Shown: piece by piece, positions 17,120-25,406 of the stretch
Layout: every line of letters begins with the position of its first letter
Numbering within the stretch: the first letter of the stretch is position 1
Assembly: GCA_030147925.1 (NCBI GenBank)
Contig: JASBUK010000123.1
Location: 1-39,920, forward strand
Direction: 5' to 3'
Source: Trueperaceae bacterium
GTDB lineage: Bacteria; Deinococcota; Deinococci; Deinococcales; Trueperaceae
DNA: 39,920 nt
Translations under genes and position numbers: made by a program
The notes under the pieces: model-generated
Told to the model about the DNA's origin: nothing
The model's input: the letters and a program-made list of their open reading frames with translations, nothing else
The model's database searches: none

Positions 17120-18159
17120 CGGCCTGGCGTATCTTTGCCGTTAATCCTGGTTCGACCAGCACCAAGCTGGCCTTGCTGAATGTGGCCGAGGGGCAGGTGC
17201 AGGTGCTTAAGCACAGTGAATTCAGCCACCAAGCCAGCGGCACGCTGGATTTAGCCTTAACTGAGCGGAGCGAACTGGTTAAAGAGCAGGCGAAAAGCTG
17301 GCAACCTTTTGCTGCTATTGCCGCTCGCGGTGGGCTTATCGGGCCGGTACCTGCCGGTAGTTATGTTGTTGACGAGGCCCTGATAAAGGCCAGCTTAGCA
17401 GCCCCCGCGGCCGGGCACCCGGCAAACTTGGGCGCACCGCTGGCGCTCGAGCTAAGTCGAATCTACGGCGTGCCTGCTTATGTGGTGGATCCGCCCTCGG
17501 TAGATGAGATGTTGCCGCTGAGCCGGGTTAGCGGCGTGCCGGGGGTTGAGCGACGAAGTTTGGTACACGCTCTAAACTTACGCTATGTGGCCCGCAAACT
17601 GGCTGCCGAGCTAGGGCAGGACTTTTTGCAAAGCACGCTCATAGGTGCTCACCTGGGCGGAGGCTCGAGCACGGCAATTTTTCATCATGGCAGGATGATA
17701 GATAGCAGCGATGCACTTTTAGGTGAGGGACCTTTTAGCCCTAACCGCGCTGGTAGTGTGCCAGTTCATGGTGTTTTGGAATTGTTAGAAAACTACGGTT
17801 TAGCTAAAACGCAAGAACTATTAGCACGGCACTCGGGTTTTTTAGGACTTTTGGGCACACAGGACTTACGCGAGTTAAGCGGAAGGCTTGACGAGCCGGA
17901 GGTAAAGCTGGTTGTCAAGGCCTATGCGCTGTCGGTTACCAAGGCGCTGCTGGCCTTAGCGGCACACGCTCGTCCACAGGCTTTATTTTTAACCGGCGGT
18001 GCCGTGAATTTTAAACCGGCGGTCGAGTTGATTCACGAACATTTGTCCTGGCTGGTGCCGCTATATCTGTTCCCGGGCGAATTCGAGATGGAGGCTTTGG
18101 CGCTGGGGGTCTGGCGCGTTTTGAGTGGGCTCGAGCCAGCACGCTCTTACGCTGCTTAA
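17107..18159 (+). CDS. Butyrate kinase-like acetokinase-family enzyme
   Basis: Reversibly phosphorylates a short-chain carboxylate with ATP. ASKHA-fold landmarks are FAVNPGSTSTKLALLN (residues 10-25), AARGGLIGPVPAGSYVV, HPANLGAPLA, GAHLGGGSSTAIFHHGRMID and GEGPFSPNRAG, the last two being butyrate-kinase (Buk) rather than acetate-kinase features. The C-terminal ALFLTGGAVNF closes the nucleotide site. The 350 residues match Buk. The usual partner phosphotransbutyrylase (Ptb) is not adjacent; instead the gene overlaps a degenerate P-loop protein gene by 13 nt. A branched-chain 2-oxoacid dehydrogenase (E1-beta, E2) is encoded 20 kb away and makes acyl-CoAs of the same size class. It could act on branched short-chain acids. 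Confidence 0.85.
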   Translation: MAGLAAWRIFAVNPGSTSTKLALLNVAEGQVQVLKHSEFSHQASGTLDLALTERSELVKEQAKSWQPFAAIAARGGLIGPVPAGSYVVDEALIKASLAAPAAGHPANLGAPLALELSRIYGVPAYVVDPPSVDEMLPLSRVSGVPGVERRSLVHALNLRYVARKLAAELGQDFLQSTLIGAHLGGGSSTAIFHHGRMIDSSDALLGEGPFSPNRAGSVPVHGVLELLENYGLAKTQELLARHSGFLGLLGTQDLRELSGRLDEPEVKLVVKAYALSVTKALLALAAHARPQALFLTGGAVNFKPAVELIHEHLSWLVPLYLFPGEFEMEALALGVWRVLSGLEPARSYAA

Positions 18160-18182
18160 AACCTCACGTCTCACCTTATTGC

Positions 18183-18461
18183 CTACAGCTCAAGATCGTC
18201 ATTTTTTGAATTGATAAACCGCTCGAACGGATCGCCGCTGTCTTCGCGGGTACGCTTGCGGACTTGTGCCTTAGCACCACGTTCTTGATCGTTGCTGCTC
18301 TGGGCTTTTGGCTTGGGCGCAGGTGACGATTTTGTTTTCTTAAGACTTTGTCTGGGCGCGTCTTTAAACTTCATGGTGAGCGCAAACCACAGGGTGAGCG
18401 CCGCTAAGACAAGGATGAAATATAACAGCAGGAGGATAAGGACGGGGAAGTTAAGGTTCAT
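18183..18461 (-). CDS. Small single-span membrane protein, unknown function
   Basis: A 92-residue protein with one N-terminal membrane helix (about residues 4-30, VLILLLLYFILVLAALTLWF) followed by a charged, Lys/Arg/Ser-rich and probably disordered tail ending in DPFERFINSKNDDLEL. The layout suggests a membrane-anchored accessory factor. It converges with the butyrate-kinase-like gene (23-nt gap). No clear Shine-Dalgarno was located. No family recognised. Confidence 0.6.
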   Translation of the reverse strand: MNLNFPVLILLLLYFILVLAALTLWFALTMKFKDAPRQSLKKTKSSPAPKPKAQSSNDQERGAKAQVRKRTREDSGDPFERFINSKNDDLEL

Positions 18462-18619
18462 TATCCCTATTATGCCGGGTTTTACAGGTTTTTGTCCTGT
18501 TTGGAGCTGAATTCTTGGCTATCTCTGGGGGCTTTGAGGAGTTTGACGAGAATTTATAAGACATTAAAGGCGATTTTCGCTATAAATTGTGCAAGTTTGC
18601 CAGGGCTCGAGCCTCTTTG

Positions 18620-18659
18620 ACTGCATAATCTTGACGAAAACTGCATATCATTGTATAAT
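18620..18659 (+). promoter_or_regulatory. Orphan consensus promoter with a direct repeat
   Basis: TTGACG (18631-18636), exactly 17 nt, TATAAT (18654-18659): the best sigma-70 match in the window. ACTGCATA occurs at 18620-18627 and again at 18640-18647, in phase at 20 nt (two helical turns), the second copy lying inside the spacer, which suggests a bound regulator. No plus-strand gene follows for over 1 kb. Confidence 0.6.
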
Positions 18660-18665
18660 TACGAC

Positions 18666-18704
18666 CAGTTAATGAGCACGCGGCCTTTTATCGGGCGCTT
18701 TTTT
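18666..18704 (+). ncRNA. Candidate very short transcript (promoter to terminator)
   Basis: From the predicted start near 18666 a transcript would meet GCGGCC (about 18680-18685), TTTTAT and GGGCGC (18693-18698), a stem with one mismatch, followed by TTTTTT (18699-18704). This looks like an intrinsic terminator and would give an RNA of about 40 nt abutting the 3' end of the convergent fructokinase gene. The hairpin may instead only insulate the convergent transcripts. Confidence 0.3.
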
Positions 18705-19665
18705 ATTGCCAACTTTCCATAAAATCTAATAGTTCCGTCTCGCTGGGTAGCGCCGGAATAGCGCCACGTTTGGTGGTGGTCAATGCGCCGCAGGCATTAG
18801 CGTAGCGTAGCGCTTGCTTAAGCAGCATTTCATCATCCAGTACTTCGGGCGTGGCCACGATTTTGCGCAGCAAAGCGGCAGTAAAGGCGTCTCCGGCCCC
18901 GGTGGTGTCTATGCTTTTGACCTTATAGCTAGCAACCCGACCGCTGAGTTGGGGCGTGAGATAGCTGACCCCTTTAGCGCCGCGCGTTACCAAAAGGAGT
19001 TTTAGTTTGTTATGAACAAGCTCCAACATGGCCTCGTCGTTATCTTGACCGCTTAAGAAGGCCAACTCGACATCGCTGATTTTAATGATTTCTGCCCTAT
19101 CCCAGATGCTCAGCATACCCGCCTTGGCGGCCTCGCTGTCGGGCCAAAGGGGCAAACGCAAATTGGGGTCATAGGAGATTAAAAGCCCGGCTTGTTTAGC
19201 AATGTCTAGCGCTTTTAGCATGGCGCTACGCGCAGGTTCGGCAATGAGGCTGATGCTGCCAAGATGCAGGGCTTTGGCCCTGCTTAGATAATCAGCGCTG
19301 ATTTCATCGGGGTGATGGAGCATATCGGCGCTGGGGTGGCGATAGAACATAAAATCTCTGTCGCCATCGGCCTTTAGCGACACAAAGGCCAGAGCGGTCC
19401 GGGCGCTGTCGGTAAATTTTAATTCTTTGGTGTCTACGCCGTTGCCCTGCAAAATATCGGCCAGAAAGTGGCCAAAGGCGTCATTGCCCACTTTGCCCAT
19501 AAAGCCGCTTTTTAGCCCCAAGCGGGATAAGGCCACCGCAACATTGGCCGGTGCGCCGCCCGGCGCCTTGACAAATGTGGAGGCTTCGGCCAGGCTGACG
19601 CCGTTTTCTGTAGGGACAAAGTCAATGAGCATTTCGCCTAGACTAATCACATCAAGCTGCTTCAT
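18703..19665 (-). CDS. PfkB-family carbohydrate kinase, probable fructokinase
   Basis: Ribokinase-fold sugar kinase; likely phosphorylates fructose. The N-terminal PfkB signature [16 protein letters not shown] (residues 35-50) and the C-terminal signature with anion hole and catalytic base, DTTGAGDAF (253-261, base Asp259), are complete. [11 protein letters not shown] at the start and [15 protein letters not shown] are common in ScrK-type fructokinases. The length of 320 residues is normal. On the minus strand TAGGCT lies 6 nt before the ATG, a leaderless layout. No sucrose or fructose transport genes are adjacent, so the sugar is inferred from family resemblance. Confidence 0.88.
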   Translation of the reverse strand: MKQLDVISLGEMLIDFVPTENGVSLAEASTFVKAPGGAPANVAVALSRLGLKSGFMGKVGNDAFGHFLADILQGNGVDTKELKFTDSARTALAFVSLKADGDRDFMFYRHPSADMLHHPDEISADYLSRAKALHLGSISLIAEPARSAMLKALDIAKQAGLLISYDPNLRLPLWPDSEAAKAGMLSIWDRAEIIKISDVELAFLSGQDNDEAMLELVHNKLKLLLVTRGAKGVSYLTPQLSGRVASYKVKSIDTTGAGDAFTAALLRKIVATPEVLDDEMLLKQALRYANACGALTTTKRGAIPALPSETELLDFMESWQ

Positions 19666-19671
19666 GACCTT

Positions 19672-19677
19672 AGCCTA
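19672..19677 (-). promoter_or_regulatory. Leaderless -10 box of the fructokinase gene
   Basis: TAGGCT on the minus strand, 6 nt before the ATG whose first base is 19665; no Shine-Dalgarno. Confidence 0.45.
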
Positions 19678-19747
19678 CCGCGCCTGGCGCAAAAAGCCCA
19701 AGCTTTAAGAATTTTGTAAGAGAAGCCCATATAAAGTAATTTGGGCT

Positions 19748-19765
19748 GGTAGTAATGCTACTACC
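19748..19765 (+). repeat. Stem-loop upstream of the small membrane protein gene
   Basis: GGTAGTA (19748-19754), ATGC, TACTACC (19759-19765) form a perfect 7-bp stem; TTGG/CCAA outside can extend it across a bulge. It lies in the leader of the gene at 19804 and has no T-run. Confidence 0.45.
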
Positions 19766-19803
19766 CCAAGGCAGAGCGGAGATTGGCAGGTAAGTGGGAA
19801 ATC

Positions 19804-20076
19804 ATGTACGACTTAAGAGCTGATTTCAGCCAAGCGTCTGAAGATAGCGTGGTAAAGCTGGATAAATTCAAACGTAGGCTTTATCTGGCTGTGGTGCTTA
19901 TGGGCGCTCTGGTTGTCCTGGCGCTTTTTTTGCTGCGCCCATCAGCAACCATGGGGGCGCCTTTTGATCTCATCAACATAACAGCTTGGCCTAAAAACTT
20001 TTCTTTAGGCAACGAGAGGTCATTTGTCTCTTTTGTAAAGGACCTGACTCATATTAGGCTCAACACAAGGATATAA
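19804..20076 (+). CDS. Small single-span membrane protein, unknown function
   Basis: From ATG 19804 the protein has 90 residues: a charged cytoplasmic N-terminus (MYDLRADFSQASEDSVVKLD), one membrane helix (LYLAVVLMGALVVLALFLL) and a short outer tail. A TTG at 19783 would add seven residues; I prefer the ATG but neither start has a strong Shine-Dalgarno. Its stop lies next to the AAGGAGG of the CBS gene 13 nt downstream, so the two are probably cotranscribed. No family recognised. Confidence 0.55.
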   Translation: MYDLRADFSQASEDSVVKLDKFKRRLYLAVVLMGALVVLALFLLRPSATMGAPFDLINITAWPKNFSLGNERSFVSFVKDLTHIRLNTRI

Positions 20077-20089
20077 GGAGGCGAGGCCG

Positions 20090-20518
20090 GTGAGTTTACT
20101 TAATTTTGCGCATACGGATGTGGTTACGGCGACGCCCAATATAACCGTAGCTCAGGTGGCGAAACTCATGAGCAAAAAGCATGTCGGTAGCGTGGTGATT
20201 GTTCGTGGGACCAAGCCCGTTGGCATCATTACCGACCGTGATATTACCGTTCGGGTGGTGAGCCAGGGCAAAGACCCGCAGATGATGGCGGCGCGTCAGG
20301 TCATGACCCGGGACTTAGTGACCTTAAGTGAAGACCTGGGGCTTTTTGAAGTGCTCGAAATCATGAAAAACAAAGCCATTCGCCGCTTTCCGGTTGTCGA
20401 TAGCGAAGGCAATCTCTCGGGGCTTTTTACCCTCGACGACATTTTGTATTTGCTGGGCGTCGAGATGTCTGCCGTGGCGCGGATCATCGAGCAGGAAAGC
20501 CCGGGCATTCAGAGCTGA
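20090..20518 (+). CDS. CBS-domain pair protein
   Basis: A 142-residue stand-alone Bateman module: CBS1 about residues 8-62 (TVAQVAKLMSKKHVGSVVIV, GIITDRDITVRVV) and CBS2 about 70-130 (MTRDLVTLSEDLGLFEVLEI, IRRFPVVDSEGNLSGLFTLD). The T-DRD and TLDD ends of each repeat are typical ligand-contact sites for adenine nucleotides. Such proteins sense energy charge or regulate partners; none is identified here. The GTG start at 20090 follows a perfect AAGGAGG with 8-nt spacing. Its 3' end overlaps the convergent P-loop gene by 10 nt. Confidence 0.9.
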   Translation: MSLLNFAHTDVVTATPNITVAQVAKLMSKKHVGSVVIVRGTKPVGIITDRDITVRVVSQGKDPQMMAARQVMTRDLVTLSEDLGLFEVLEIMKNKAIRRFPVVDSEGNLSGLFTLDDILYLLGVEMSAVARIIEQESPGIQS

Positions 20519-21132
20519 AACTGTTCTTTGAGCCAAGCGGCATTCTCAGGGATACTTTGTTTGCCGTCAACCTCAAGCACTCTAAAACCTGTTTTTTCGG
20601 CGTCGACTTTGACTCTTCGCGCAATTGCCGTGTCGCGTGCTAACCAGTTTTCCAGCGCTTTTTTTGGCTGGCTGCACTGCGCCAGAATTTCCTGAACCCA
20701 GCTGCCCCGCTTAGGATAGCTTTGCCTTAGAAATGTTTCTGTAGGTACAAAGAAGCTCGCTTGCCGCCGCATGGGTATTAGGGGGGCTAAGCATTCGGGT
20801 AGCAAGTCTGCCCCCTCAACCAATAGCACTTGATTGCTAGGGAAGTCCTGTAAATCGTGCCAGATCATGGCAAAATGCTCGCGGTAAGCTTCTAATGCAC
20901 GTTCAACTAGGTGCTCGAGCGGTCCCAGCCAGATTTCGTCCCAAGTCAGGGTTTTAAGCGCATAAAGTGTCGGCTGCTTATCCGGCAGGGCTTGCTGCTG
21001 ATGGCGGCTAAACGCTTCGTCGCAGTGATAGCTGTTAAGACCCTGCTCCTGAGCTAGCAATTTGACCGCCGAAGTCTTGCCGGCACAGGGAGAACCACCC
21101 AAGAAATAGATATGGGACAGCTTGGCAACCAC
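20509..21132 (-). CDS. P-loop NTPase / kinase-like protein, substrate unknown
   Basis: The N-terminus has an intact Walker A, FLGGSPCAGKTSAVKLL (residues 10-26), of the GGxPxxGKT/S type found in small-molecule kinases such as chloramphenicol phosphotransferase-like proteins. A Walker B-like strand LLVEGADLLP follows at about residue 103, and a C-terminal basic segment (RDTAIARRVKVDAEKTGFRV) could be the lid region. The length of 207 residues is normal for that group. The substrate cannot be told. It converges with the CBS gene (10-nt overlap) and is divergent from mqnE, 91 nt away. Confidence 0.8.
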   Translation of the reverse strand: MVAKLSHIYFLGGSPCAGKTSAVKLLAQEQGLNSYHCDEAFSRHQQQALPDKQPTLYALKTLTWDEIWLGPLEHLVERALEAYREHFAMIWHDLQDFPSNQVLLVEGADLLPECLAPLIPMRRQASFFVPTETFLRQSYPKRGSWVQEILAQCSQPKKALENWLARDTAIARRVKVDAEKTGFRVLEVDGKQSIPENAAWLKEQFQL

Positions 21133-21205
21133 GATGGCCGATTTTACCCGGAAATTTCAGATCAACCCTTTGGCAAGGTGTACTGCAATAATCCTGTAAG
21201 TGGGT

Positions 21206-21214
21206 TGCTATACT
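21206..21214 (+). promoter_or_regulatory. Extended -10 promoter of mqnE
   Basis: TGC-TATACT is an extended -10 (TGn preceding TATACT at 21209-21214). It ends 9 nt before ATG 21224. Since the alternative GTG at 21200 lies upstream of this box, the ATG is the real start. Confidence 0.6.
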
Positions 21215-21223
21215 TTGCATATT

Positions 21224-22351
21224 ATGGCCGTAAGCAATTTGCTTAAGCTCAATATTCGTGACCCTAAGCTAAAACCTATCGCTGATAAAATTCTTGAAGG
21301 CAAGCGTCTGGATTTTGACGAGGGCATGATTCTTTATTCGACCCGGGATTTTCCGACCTTGGCACGTTTAGCCGATATTGTCAGAGAACGCAAGGTCGGC
21401 CAGAAAGCCTACTTTGTTCACTCTCTGCGGTTGTCACAAACCAATATTTGCTATGTGGGCTGCACCTTTTGCGGGTTTCAACGGCGTTTTGACGAAGAAG
21501 GCGCCTGGGACTATGACCTTGAAGACGTCTGGGCCTTTGTTGACAACCACTATCATCCGGAGCTGACCGAGATTCATATTTCTTCGGGGCATCACCCCAA
21601 GCGCAAATGGGATTACTACCTTGATTTGGTGAGTGGTTTGACCAGCCGTTATCCGGGCGTGCAGGTCAAGGCCTGGACTGCTGCCGAAATTCACCACTTC
21701 AGCAAGATTACCCGCATGAGCTACCGCGAAATTTTGAGCGAACTAAAAGAAGCAGGGCTAGTGGCAATGCCGGGTGGCGGCGCGGAAATTTTTGCCGAAC
21801 ATGTGCGCAAGCGGATTGCCAAAAACAAGGTCACGGCTGACGGTTGGCTGGAGGTTCATCGCACGGCGCATGAACTCGGGATTCCTACCAATGCCACCAT
21901 GCTTTACGGTCATGTCGAAAGCTTAGCGGATCGCCTTGACCACATGCTGCGTTTGCGCCAACTGCAAGACGAGTCGCCGGGTTTTCTTTCCTTTATCCCC
22001 TTGGCGTTTCAGCCCGATAACAACCCGCTGGCCAAAGAGCTCAACAAGAGCGAATTCACCACCGGTTTAGACGACTTGCGCAACTTAGCCGTGGCACGCC
22101 TGATGCTGGATAACTTTCCGCATATCAAGGGCTACTGGATTATGATTACGCCTGAGCTGACCCAGGTGACGCTTTCCAGCGGTGTTAGTGATGTAGACGG
22201 CACTATCAAAGACGAGCGCATTGCCCATGCTTCGGGGGCAGTTACCGAGCGGGGTATGACCGAAAGCGCGCTGCTGCGTCTTATTAAGGACACCGGACGC
22301 GTGCCGGTCAAGCGCGACGCACTTTATAACGAACTGAAAGTATATGCTTAA
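21224..22351 (+). CDS. mqnE: Aminofutalosine synthase (radical SAM)
   Basis: Radical SAM enzyme of the futalosine menaquinone pathway; joins 3-[(1-carboxyvinyl)oxy]benzoate to the adenosyl group of SAM giving aminofutalosine. The cluster motif CYVGCTFC (Cys76, Cys80, Cys83) is intact. MqnE rather than MqnC is indicated by the N-terminal LKPIADKILEGKRLDFDEG, by MPGGGAEIFAEHVRKRI and by GYWIMITPELTQVTLSSGV. The length is 375 residues from ATG 21224, chosen because a -10 box lies between it and the upstream GTG 21200. mqnA for the preceding step follows after 124 nt with its own candidate promoter. Together they supply the quinone precursor route seen in Deinococcus/Thermus. Confidence 0.92.
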   Translation: MAVSNLLKLNIRDPKLKPIADKILEGKRLDFDEGMILYSTRDFPTLARLADIVRERKVGQKAYFVHSLRLSQTNICYVGCTFCGFQRRFDEEGAWDYDLEDVWAFVDNHYHPELTEIHISSGHHPKRKWDYYLDLVSGLTSRYPGVQVKAWTAAEIHHFSKITRMSYREILSELKEAGLVAMPGGGAEIFAEHVRKRIAKNKVTADGWLEVHRTAHELGIPTNATMLYGHVESLADRLDHMLRLRQLQDESPGFLSFIPLAFQPDNNPLAKELNKSEFTTGLDDLRNLAVARLMLDNFPHIKGYWIMITPELTQVTLSSGVSDVDGTIKDERIAHASGAVTERGMTESALLRLIKDTGRVPVKRDALYNELKVYA

Positions 22352-22425
22352 TACCCATTCCAGCTTGCTATACAAGAAGAATGAGACTAGTGGTTTTTCA
22401 TAACTCTTCAGGAATTTATCGGCTT

Positions 22426-22470
22426 TGGTATAAAAGACTCGACAAACTGGGTCTGACAGCAATTTACCGT
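22426..22470 (+). promoter_or_regulatory. Candidate promoters of mqnA
   Basis: Two possibilities: an extended -10 TGG-TATAAA (22426-22434) giving a leader of about 36 nt, and TACCGT (22465-22470) ending 5 nt before ATG 22476, the leaderless layout used by many neighbours. Confidence 0.35.
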
Positions 22471-22475
22471 TTTGA

Positions 22476-23369
22476 ATGTGTCTTATGAATGAATTTGCGG
22501 CCAAGTGGCAACAAGACGCGGCGGATGATGCCAAGGATACGAAAAAGAGGGCGCAGACGGCTATGCAGCAGGAGCGTTTGGGTATTGTTCGTTATACCAA
22601 TGTTGCGCCGCTACATTGGGGTTTGGTGCCTTGGCAAGGAGCTAGCTTTGTTCGCGGTGTGCCCACCGAGCTAAACCGGAAGCTGTTAGAGGGCGAGATT
22701 GATTTAACCCTGATCTCAAGTTATGAGTTTTTAAAGCGTAGGCTCGAGCTAAAAGCTCTACCGGATTTTTCTATTGCTACCCTTGGCCCGGTTTACAGCG
22801 TAATGTTGTTTCACTGGCAACCCTGGCAGGATTTAGCAGGCAAACGCATTGCCGTAACCACCCATTCTGCCACCAGCGTCAAGCTGCTGGAAATCTTGCT
22901 TGCCGAAGCCGCTATAGACGCTGAACTGGTGCCAGTTGAACCCGACTTAGAGAGGATGCTGCGCAATTATGACGCGGCCTTACTCATTGGCGATAGCGCC
23001 CTGACAGAAGCGGTGGCGCAGCGTGATATTGACGGACACCGCCCACTGCTGACCGACCTTGGTGAGGCCTGGTACCGGCTTACGCGCTTGCCGTTTACCT
23101 TTGCCGTGTGGGCCTCGCGCAAAGATAGACCACCCTCGGGGTTGCTGGTAAAAAGGCTACGTGCCGCTCGTGAACAGGGGCTTGGTCAACTGGCGGAGGT
23201 GGCTCGAGCCGAGGCCGGACGTTTAAATTTATCCCCGGTGGTGATTCAACGCTATTTGAGCAACTTTCGCTACTACCTCGAGCCGCCTGACCGTGACGGC
23301 CTCATAAGCTTTGCCGAGCGAATTCTGCCATCGTTTGAGCCAGGCGAACTAGAGTTTTGGGATATTTAA
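22476..23369 (+). CDS. mqnA: Chorismate dehydratase, menaquinone futalosine pathway
   Basis: First enzyme of the futalosine pathway; dehydrates chorismate to 3-[(1-carboxyvinyl)oxy]benzoate. It has the periplasmic-binding-protein fold without a signal peptide. Recognisable parts are RLGIVRYTNVAPLHWGL, GVPTELNRKLLEGEIDLTLI, SSYEFLKRR, GKRIAVTTHSATSVKLLEIL and LLIGDSAL. Family members usually begin at the RLGIVRYxN strand, so the first 29 residues (charged, MNEFAAKWQQDAADDAKDTK) are an extension; an internal ATG at 22563 would remove them. The product is 297 residues if 22476 is used. It converges with hslU (14-nt gap). Confidence 0.9.
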   Translation: MCLMNEFAAKWQQDAADDAKDTKKRAQTAMQQERLGIVRYTNVAPLHWGLVPWQGASFVRGVPTELNRKLLEGEIDLTLISSYEFLKRRLELKALPDFSIATLGPVYSVMLFHWQPWQDLAGKRIAVTTHSATSVKLLEILLAEAAIDAELVPVEPDLERMLRNYDAALLIGDSALTEAVAQRDIDGHRPLLTDLGEAWYRLTRLPFTFAVWASRKDRPPSGLLVKRLRAAREQGLGQLAEVARAEAGRLNLSPVVIQRYLSNFRYYLEPPDRDGLISFAERILPSFEPGELEFWDI

Positions 23370-23383
23370 TACACTCCTGGTCA

Positions 23384-24703
23384 TCACAGCACGTAACGGC
23401 TCAAATCCTCGTCCTCGACGATATCCTCAAGCTTTTTTCTGACATATTCGCCGTCAATGACTACCTGGCCTAGATTGGTGCCAAAGGAAATATCTTCTAA
23501 GACCGTTTCAAGTACGGTATGTAAACGACGCGCCCCAATGTCCTCTACTTCCTGATTGACCCGTTCGCTGTACTCGGCAATGGCGACAATGCCTGATTCG
23601 TCAAAGGTGACATGGTTACCGTCTACCTTGAGCAATTCGATGTATTGCTTGGTCAGCGAGTGCTGTGGCTGGGTTAAGATGCGCTGGAAGTCACTGGCTG
23701 AAAGCTCCTCAAGTTCGACACGTATAGGAAAGCGCCCCTGCAACTCGGGTATCAGGTCGCTGGGTTTCGAGACATTAAACGCTCCGGCGCCAATAAAGAG
23801 CACGTGATCGGTTCTCACCTGACCGTAGCGGGTGGTGACCTGAGTGCCTTCTACCACCGGGAGCAGGTCACGCTGCACGCCTTCTCCCGATACATCGGGG
23901 CCACTCACGCCTTCGCTGCCAGCAATCTTGTCAATTTCATCCAAAAAAACTATGCCTGCATTTTCGGCGCGATAAATAGCCTCGCGGGCAACCTCATCAT
24001 AATCGATGAGCTTTTCTGCTTCTTCACCTTTTAGCGCTTCGCGCGCTTCTTTCACGCTGGCTTTGCGACGCACCTGGCGTTTGGGCATGATGTTTGAGAG
24101 CATGTCCTGCAAATTTACGCCCATTTCTTCCATGCCGGGCATCATCAGCGGGCTTGGACGTTCGTCTTTAACCTCAATCTCGATGCTGCGCTCTTCGAGC
24201 TTGCCAGCTTTTAGCAGTTCACGCATTTTCTCGCGACCTTCGGTAGTACCGCCAGGCAGCAGGTAGTCAAGCAGTTTTTCCTCGGCGTTTTGGCTGGCAC
24301 GCTCTTGCACGAGCTCGAGCTTTTCCTCTTCTACCATCACATAAGCCGCTTGTATTAAGTCGCGCACAATCGACTCGACATCTCTACCCACATAGCCCAC
24401 CTCGGTGAATTTGGTGGCCTCCACCTTGATAAAGGGAGCTTTGGCGAGCTTGGCCAGCCGCCGGGCAATCTCGGTTTTGCCAACCCCGGTCGGGCCAATC
24501 ATCAGGATGTTTTTGGGCGTGACTTCTGCTTGCAAATCCTCACTTAGCCGCCGCCGACGGTAGTGGTTACGCAGCGCCACGGCCACCGAGCGTTTGGCCT
24601 TGTGTTGCCCGATGATGTGTTTGTCAAGCGCCGCCACGATTTCTAGTGGGGTTAAGTTCAAGATTAGCTCTGTAGGGGTTGTTACGCTGGCTAGCTGATT
24701 CAT
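23384..24703 (-). CDS. hslU: ATP-dependent protease ATPase subunit HslU (ClpY)
   Basis: AAA+ unfoldase that forms a hexamer on HslV and feeds it proteins. Visible are Walker A GPTGVGKT (residues 70-77), the pore loop [12 protein letters not shown], the long intermediate I-domain (about 120-235), Walker B IVFLDEID (251-258), sensor region [20 protein letters not shown], and the C-terminal tail DLSRYVL that docks into HslV. The length of 439 residues is normal. It overlaps hslV by 4 nt (ATGA), giving the usual hslVU order and coupled translation. Confidence 0.97.
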   Translation of the reverse strand: MNQLASVTTPTELILNLTPLEIVAALDKHIIGQHKAKRSVAVALRNHYRRRRLSEDLQAEVTPKNILMIGPTGVGKTEIARRLAKLAKAPFIKVEATKFTEVGYVGRDVESIVRDLIQAAYVMVEEEKLELVQERASQNAEEKLLDYLLPGGTTEGREKMRELLKAGKLEERSIEIEVKDERPSPLMMPGMEEMGVNLQDMLSNIMPKRQVRRKASVKEAREALKGEEAEKLIDYDEVAREAIYRAENAGIVFLDEIDKIAGSEGVSGPDVSGEGVQRDLLPVVEGTQVTTRYGQVRTDHVLFIGAGAFNVSKPSDLIPELQGRFPIRVELEELSASDFQRILTQPQHSLTKQYIELLKVDGNHVTFDESGIVAIAEYSERVNQEVEDIGARRLHTVLETVLEDISFGTNLGQVVIDGEYVRKKLEDIVEDEDLSRYVL

Positions 24704-25263
24704 GATTCACTTTCTGGCTGACTTGTGCCGTTGGTGCTTAAGATCGTGGCGTTGCCGCTGGTATAAATATCGATTTCGCCGGCAATTTGCAGGGCTTCGC
24801 GGGCGATTTCCTCGGCGGCCATATTGCCATGACGCAAGAGTGCCAGCGCCGCCGCTTGCGCGTAGGCTCCACCCGAACCCACCGCCGCTACGGGCTCATC
24901 GGGGGAGATGACGTCACCCACTCCAGACAGGGTGAGAATTTGCTTGTCATCGGCGATGATGAGCATAGCTTCTAAGTTACGCAGTGCTCGGTCAGTACGC
25001 CACTCTTTGACGGTTTCTACCGCGGCTTTTAAGAGATTGCCCTTGCTGGCAGACAAATAGCCTTCAAATTTTTCGAGCAGGGTAAAAGCGTCGGAAACGG
25101 CCCCGGCAAAGCCGGTGATAATCTTGCCGTCGTTTAAGGGCCGCACCTTGACTGCGCCCTTTTTGACAATTGTATCGCCTAAGGTAACCTGACCGTCTCC
25201 GGCGATGGCAGTCACGCCGTCTTTGTGGACGGCGACAATGGTTGTTCCATGCATTCGTTCCAT
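24700..25263 (-). CDS. hslV: ATP-dependent protease peptidase subunit HslV
   Basis: Proteasome-like N-terminal-nucleophile threonine protease, dodecameric, partner of HslU. The mature N-terminus would be [20 protein letters not shown], whose first Thr is the nucleophile; here it is preceded by Met-His-Gly (from ATG 25254) or by six residues (from ATG 25263), so a short propeptide must be removed, unlike E. coli where Thr follows Met directly. [14 protein letters not shown] near the C-terminus is typical. The length of 184-187 residues is slightly above average. A candidate palindromic operator lies about 80-95 nt upstream (25339-25359). Confidence 0.95.
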   Translation of the reverse strand: MERMHGTTIVAVHKDGVTAIAGDGQVTLGDTIVKKGAVKVRPLNDGKIITGFAGAVSDAFTLLEKFEGYLSASKGNLLKAAVETVKEWRTDRALRNLEAMLIIADDKQILTLSGVGDVISPDEPVAAVGSGGAYAQAAALALLRHGNMAAEEIAREALQIAGEIDIYTSGNATILSTNGTSQPESES

Positions 25264-25338
25264 ATAGCCTGAATCGTATCAGTCCTGACTGAGAATGATG
25301 TAAGGCAGATTCCTTGATAACAGGCTTGTTAAGTTGTC

Positions 25339-25359
25339 ACAGTCATAAATTATTACTGT
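25339..25359. promoter_or_regulatory. 21-bp near-perfect palindrome upstream of hslVU
   Basis: ACAGTCATAA and TTATTACTGT are 10-bp arms around a single A, with one mismatch. It lies 76 nt upstream of hslV and 48 nt beyond the end of tetR. The minus strand also has TTGACA at 25357-25362 but no good -10 at the right distance, so it is listed as a possible operator rather than a promoter. Confidence 0.45.
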
Positions 25360-25406
25360 CAATGATCAGAAAGGGCGTTTTGACTGCAAAAGCCTTTAGA
25401 AAGCGC

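Noticed and set aside
21200-21223. Upstream GTG start for mqnE
   Set aside because: A strong extended -10 (TGC-TATACT) lies inside this stretch, so it is probably not in the mRNA.
21224-22351. Assignment as MqnC instead of MqnE
   Set aside because: The segments PGGGAEIFAEHVRKRI and GYWIMITPELTQV match the aminofutalosine synthase branch.
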